The notes below the pieces were generated by a model. It was given only the letters and a program-made list of their open reading frames with translations, did no database searches and was not told where the DNA came from. Shown one piece after another: positions 6,642 to 8,492 of a stretch of DNA of 8,492 nucleotides. Origin of the DNA: Neisseriaceae bacterium. GTDB taxonomy: Bacteria > Pseudomonadota > Gammaproteobacteria > Burkholderiales > Neisseriaceae. A program made the translations under genes and the position numbers. Every line of letters begins with the position of its first letter. Within the stretch, counting starts at the first letter, position 1. The stretch is taken from positions 1 to 8,492 of the forward strand of contig JAFSQZ010000023.1 in NCBI GenBank assembly GCA_017446355.1, written 5' to 3'.

Positions 6642-7084
6642 GCCTAACCACAAAAAACAAACTAATATTTCAGGCAGCCTGAAAGAAAAACCGTCATTGC
6701 AAGCATTACAGTGCCAAGTGTAGCAATCTCTAAAAATACCCGTCATTGCGAGCCGTGAAACGGCGTGGCAATCGCCTAACCACAAAAAAACAAACTTAAC
6801 ATTTCAGGCAACCTGAAAGAAAAACCGTCATTGCAAGCCTTACAGTGTCAAGCGTGGCAATCGCCAAAAATACCCGTCATTGCGAGCCGTGAAACGGCGT
6901 GGCAATCGCCTAACCACAAAAAATAAACTTAACATTTCAGGCAGCCTGAAAAAACCGTCATTGCAAGCCTTACAGTGCCAAGCGTGGCAATCTCTAAAAA
7001 TACCCGTCATTGCGAGCCGTGAAACGGCGTGGCAATCTCCTAACCACAAAAAACAAACTTAACATTTCAGGCAGCCTGAAAAAA
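6604..7084. repeat. Tandem array of REP-like palindromes interleaved with palindromic uptake sequences
   Basis: The 500 bases between slam and the lipoprotein hairpin are mostly one array with a period of about 130 bases. A full unit consists of TTTCAGGCAGCCTGAAA (palindromic uptake sequence), a 38-base element A (starting CCGTCATTGCAAGCC and ending GGCAATC), a short spacer, a 35-base element B (CCCGTCATTGCGAGCC to GGCGTGGCAATC), and a linker CCTAACCACAAAAAACAAAC. A copies start at 6691, 6825 and 6955; B copies at 6739, 6873 and 7003; uptake elements at 6668, 6802, 6935 and 7065. B folds with ATTGC/GCAAT outside and GCCG/CGGC inside a TGAAA loop. This resembles REP-type extragenic palindromes; no RAYT transposase is in the window. 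Confidence 0.85.
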
Positions 7085-7185
7085 CCGTTATTGCGTGCAT
7101 TAACACAGTTAAAAACCTTTGCAAAACCTATTATTTAAAAACAAAATGCCCATCAATTCAGAAAGCATCTTTATCTCTACAAAAG
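7085..7185. other. Short unique spacer between array and lipoprotein hairpin
   Basis: The array decays here into a truncated element A (CCGTTATTGCGTGCATTA from 7085) and is followed by CCTTTGCAAAACC (7117-7129), the first block of the dispersed repeat seen at 8332. A weak minus-strand promoter for slam could lie at 7130-7156 (TTGATG, AATAAT). I see no gene. Confidence 0.4.
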
Positions 7186-7235
7186 TTTCAGGCTGCCTGA
7201 AATATGGCTTCTGCATATTTTCAGGCAGCCTGAAA
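7186..7235 (-). terminator. Long hairpin of inverted uptake sequences after the lipoprotein gene
   Basis: TTTCAGGCTGCCTGAAA (7186-7202) pairs over all 17 bases with TTTCAGGCAGCCTGAAA (7219-7235), and TATG (7203-7206) pairs with CATA (7214-7217), leaving one bulged T (7218) and a 7-base loop. It begins 22 bases beyond the lipoprotein stop codon, and the minus-strand RNA continues CUUUUG. This is a probable terminator or RNA 3' stabiliser that would limit read-through into slam. Confidence 0.7.
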
Positions 7236-7257
7236 GATGTATCCAATAATAAAAATA

Positions 7258-8067
7258 TTATTGTTTCACACCACCAAACACGCCGTGTAAACCTTGTTTT
7301 TTATCTTCAAACGCACCAGCAACATTTTCAGCGTTAGGACCATAGAAACGACCTTCAACATCATCACCTTTAAAAGTATTACCACGAATATTGGCTTCAC
7401 TAAAAATCGTATCATTAGGCAATTTAGCACCCTCTAAATACCTATTCCACCAACTCACGCCACCATTAACTTTTTTGGTGTCAAAATTCGCTTCAATAAA
7501 GGAATCACCATAAAAGCCTTCATTCTCCATATCGGTTCTATTTATTTCTTTAGGATTAAGAGCAAAAGCACGACCTACATAAACAACAGAACCAGCAGTT
7601 GGCATTTTTGCCACATCAGTTGGCTGACCTTGATAGAACAATGTCCAATCAGCCGTTTTATAGTCAATGGTAAATCCGTATCTCGCATAAGCCGTATCAG
7701 GGGCAACTTTATATTCATCACTGTCATTATCTACACCAACAAAATCACCCATATATTTTTCGTTTGAATTCATCGTGAATGTTTGTTTACCAACTTGAAT
7801 GGTTTTAAAATTATCGCCATCATTATTGCTGGCACTATATGTTGGTGTTTCATTTATAGAAACAGGCTCACCATTTTTCAGAGTTTGTTTAAATGTGGTT
7901 TTTTGGTGATTTAAAGCAAACGATTCAGCAGTATCTTCTTTAACAATAGGTTTATTGTTAGAAGTACCATTTCCGTTTGCTTTCACACCACTACCACCAC
8001 CACTGCTTGAACAAGCAGCCAAAGAAATTGCAGCCATCACAGCTAAAAAAAGAGTTTGAGCTTTCAT
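7258..8067 (-). CDS. Slam-dependent surface lipoprotein, TbpB/hemophilin-like
   Basis: This 269-residue lipoprotein has a signal peptide with lipobox LAAC and acylated Cys19, followed by a flexible Ser/Gly/Asn linker (SSSGGGSG onward). The C-terminus, from ANIRGNTFKG to GRFYGPNAENVAGAFE and GLHGVFGGVKQ, is the hallmark of TbpB-type small beta-barrels used by transferrin, haemoglobin and heme-binding lipoproteins. The size fits one handle plus one barrel, like HpuA or hemophilin-class proteins, rather than the two-lobed TbpB. The ligand cannot be read from the sequence. An ATG at 8073 and this one at 8067 share GAGG (complement of 8078-8081); 8067 has the better 10-base spacing and gives a classical MK start, so it was preferred, but 8073 is possible. 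It lies upstream of slam on the same strand and has a Fur-box promoter, consistent with an iron or heme acquisition role. No TonB-dependent receptor is in the window. Confidence 0.85.
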   Translation of the reverse strand: MKAQTLFLAVMAAISLAACSSSGGGSGVKANGNGTSNNKPIVKEDTAESFALNHQKTTFKQTLKNGEPVSINETPTYSASNNDGDNFKTIQVGKQTFTMNSNEKYMGDFVGVDNDSDEYKVAPDTAYARYGFTIDYKTADWTLFYQGQPTDVAKMPTAGSVVYVGRAFALNPKEINRTDMENEGFYGDSFIEANFDTKKVNGGVSWWNRYLEGAKLPNDTIFSEANIRGNTFKGDDVEGRFYGPNAENVAGAFEDKKQGLHGVFGGVKQ

Positions 8068-8147
8068 AATCATCTATCCTCATTTAGGTTAAAAAACACA
8101 CTACAACAAAACTGAAAACCATACAAAACCATCTCGTGCTTACTCAT

Positions 8148-8190
8148 CATCTTAAAACATAAACAACTTTTAAAACAACAAGTTAAGATG
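8148..8190 (-). other. Inverted repeat in the lipoprotein leader
   Basis: CATCTTAA (8148-8155) pairs with TTAAGATG (8183-8190) across 27 A-rich bases. The stem is AT-rich and may fold in the leader RNA; no function can be assigned. Confidence 0.3.
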
Positions 8191-8230
8191 ACTCATCTCA
8201 TCAAAACAAAAAGGTCTGCAAGGTTTCCTT

Positions 8231-8265
8231 TAATAAGCTGTCTTTGTCAAGAAGACAGCTTATTA
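8231..8265 (-). promoter_or_regulatory. 14-base-pair hairpin in the lipoprotein leader
   Basis: TAATAAGCTGTCTT (8231-8244) pairs perfectly with AAGACAGCTTATTA (8252-8265) around a 7-base loop. It lies in the predicted 5' leader, about 165 bases before the start codon. Its 8260-8265 arm end is shared with the adjacent palindrome at 8260-8283, so both cannot form completely together. No U run follows directly, so it is not a simple terminator. Confidence 0.6.
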
Positions 8266-8283
8266 GGGTTATAACCCTAATAA
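8260..8283. promoter_or_regulatory. 24-base perfect palindrome upstream of the lipoprotein gene
   Basis: The sequence is a perfect 24-base palindrome centred between 8271 and 8272, with half-site TTATTAGGGTTA. It sits 6 bases from the Fur box on the gene-proximal side, close to the predicted transcription start. It could be a DNA operator for a dimeric regulator or the first RNA hairpin of the leader. Confidence 0.6.
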
Positions 8284-8288
8284 TTAAA

Positions 8289-8303
8289 TGAGAATAATTA
8301 TTG
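8289..8303. promoter_or_regulatory. Fur box of the surface lipoprotein gene
   Basis: TGAGAATAATTATTG matches the 7-1-7 Fur consensus TGATAATNATTATCA at 11 of 14 specified positions. It lies immediately downstream of the putative -10 (TACAAT), covering the predicted start of transcription, the usual position for iron-dependent repression by Fur. Confidence 0.7.
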
Positions 8304-8325
8304 ATTGTATATTGAAAATTGTCTT
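8304..8325 (-). promoter_or_regulatory. Putative promoter of the surface lipoprotein gene
   Basis: On the minus strand TACAAT (complement of 8304-8309, 5 of 6 to consensus) follows a poor -35 region around TTAGGA about 16 bases upstream. The weak -35 lowers confidence, but the -10 directly abuts the Fur box. It predicts a leader of about 230 bases. Confidence 0.45.
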
Positions 8326-8331
8326 TCCTAA

Positions 8332-8373
8332 CCTTTTGCAAAATCCTCATTTATCATTCGTTATTCTGAATAC
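8332..8373 (+). repeat. Degenerate dispersed intergenic repeat, copy 4 (most complete)
   Basis: The order is CCTTTTGCAAAATCC, then TTTATCATTCGTTATTC (8350-8366, identical to 223-239), then TGAAT. It overlaps or abuts the -35 side of the lipoprotein promoter. Confidence 0.5.
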
Positions 8374-8390
8374 AAACAATGAGTTTAATA

Positions 8391-8492
8391 TTTCAGGCAG
8401 CCTGAAAAAACCGTCATTGCAAGCCTTACAGTGCCAAGCGTGGCAATCGCCAAACTACCCGTCATTGCGAGCCGTGAAACGGCGTGGCAATC
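8391..8492. repeat. Further DUS/REP array unit upstream of the lipoprotein gene, cut by the window edge
   Basis: The palindromic uptake sequence (8391-8407), element A (8411-8448) and element B (8458-8492) occur in the same order and orientation as in the 6604-7084 array. Positions 8391-8448 are identical to 6935-6992 (58 bases), and the B elements 8458-8492 and 7003-7037 are also identical. Element B ends exactly at the last base of the window, so the array may continue. Confidence 0.85.

Noticed and set aside
6840..7062. Small coding frames on both strands inside the array
   Set aside because: They consist entirely of translated repeat units, have no ribosome binding site, and recur with each unit.
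6604..7084. CRISPR array
   Set aside because: Repeats recur at about 130 bases, but the sequences between them are repeated too. There are no unique spacers and no cas genes.
8222..8250. Perfect -35 TTGACA (complement of 8245-8250) as the lipoprotein promoter
   Set aside because: The hexamer is part of the hairpin loop, and 16-18 bases downstream there is only GAAACC-like sequence, with no -10. The Fur-linked -10 at 8304-8309 fits better.

Overview
The window looks like a chromosomal segment from an AT-rich member of the Neisseriaceae, most likely Simonsiella or a close relative (Alysiella, Conchiformibius, Kingella). The main evidence is the density of DNA uptake sequences (DUS). Isolated copies share the core GCTGCCTGAA, and intergenic copies carry the full AGGCTGCCTGAA, which is the Simonsiella-type dialect. 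The family assignment is firm. The genus is an inference from the DUS and base composition, made without a database search.

Left edge (1-663): a gene running leftwards out of the window has its first 55 codons here. About 500 bases without a gene follow, holding a possible promoter for it, a 14-base T tract, copies of a degenerate dispersed repeat, and a DUS pair that probably ends amgK transcription.

Envelope core (664-5033): amgK (sugar kinase of cell-wall recycling, minus strand) diverges from lptD (outer-membrane LPS/LOS insertion barrel), and surA-type chaperone is coupled to lptD by an ATGA overlap. SurA helps fold outer-membrane barrels such as LptD, so lptD-surA is a coherent outer-membrane biogenesis operon. 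A bidirectional hairpin built from inverted DUS-like sequences separates it from the convergent gene on the right.

Surface lipoprotein module (5136-8492, minus strand): slam encodes a TPR plus 14-stranded-barrel type outer-membrane protein that moves lipoproteins to the cell surface. Upstream lies a lipoprotein gene with a TbpB/hemophilin-like C-terminus, the expected kind of Slam client. The lipoprotein gene has a good Fur-box match directly after a -10 element and a long leader with overlapping palindromes, so iron-repressed expression is the likely mode. A terminator-like hairpin and a roughly 480-base array of REP-like palindromes interleaved with palindromic DUS lie between the two genes. 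A further array unit sits on the far side of the lipoprotein gene and ends at the window edge, so the lipoprotein is bracketed by long direct repeats and could be lost, duplicated or exchanged as a cassette.

No tRNA, rRNA, transposase or CRISPR array was seen. The most interesting parts are the Fur-controlled Slam client with its unusual leader, and the compound DUS/REP repeats that bracket it.
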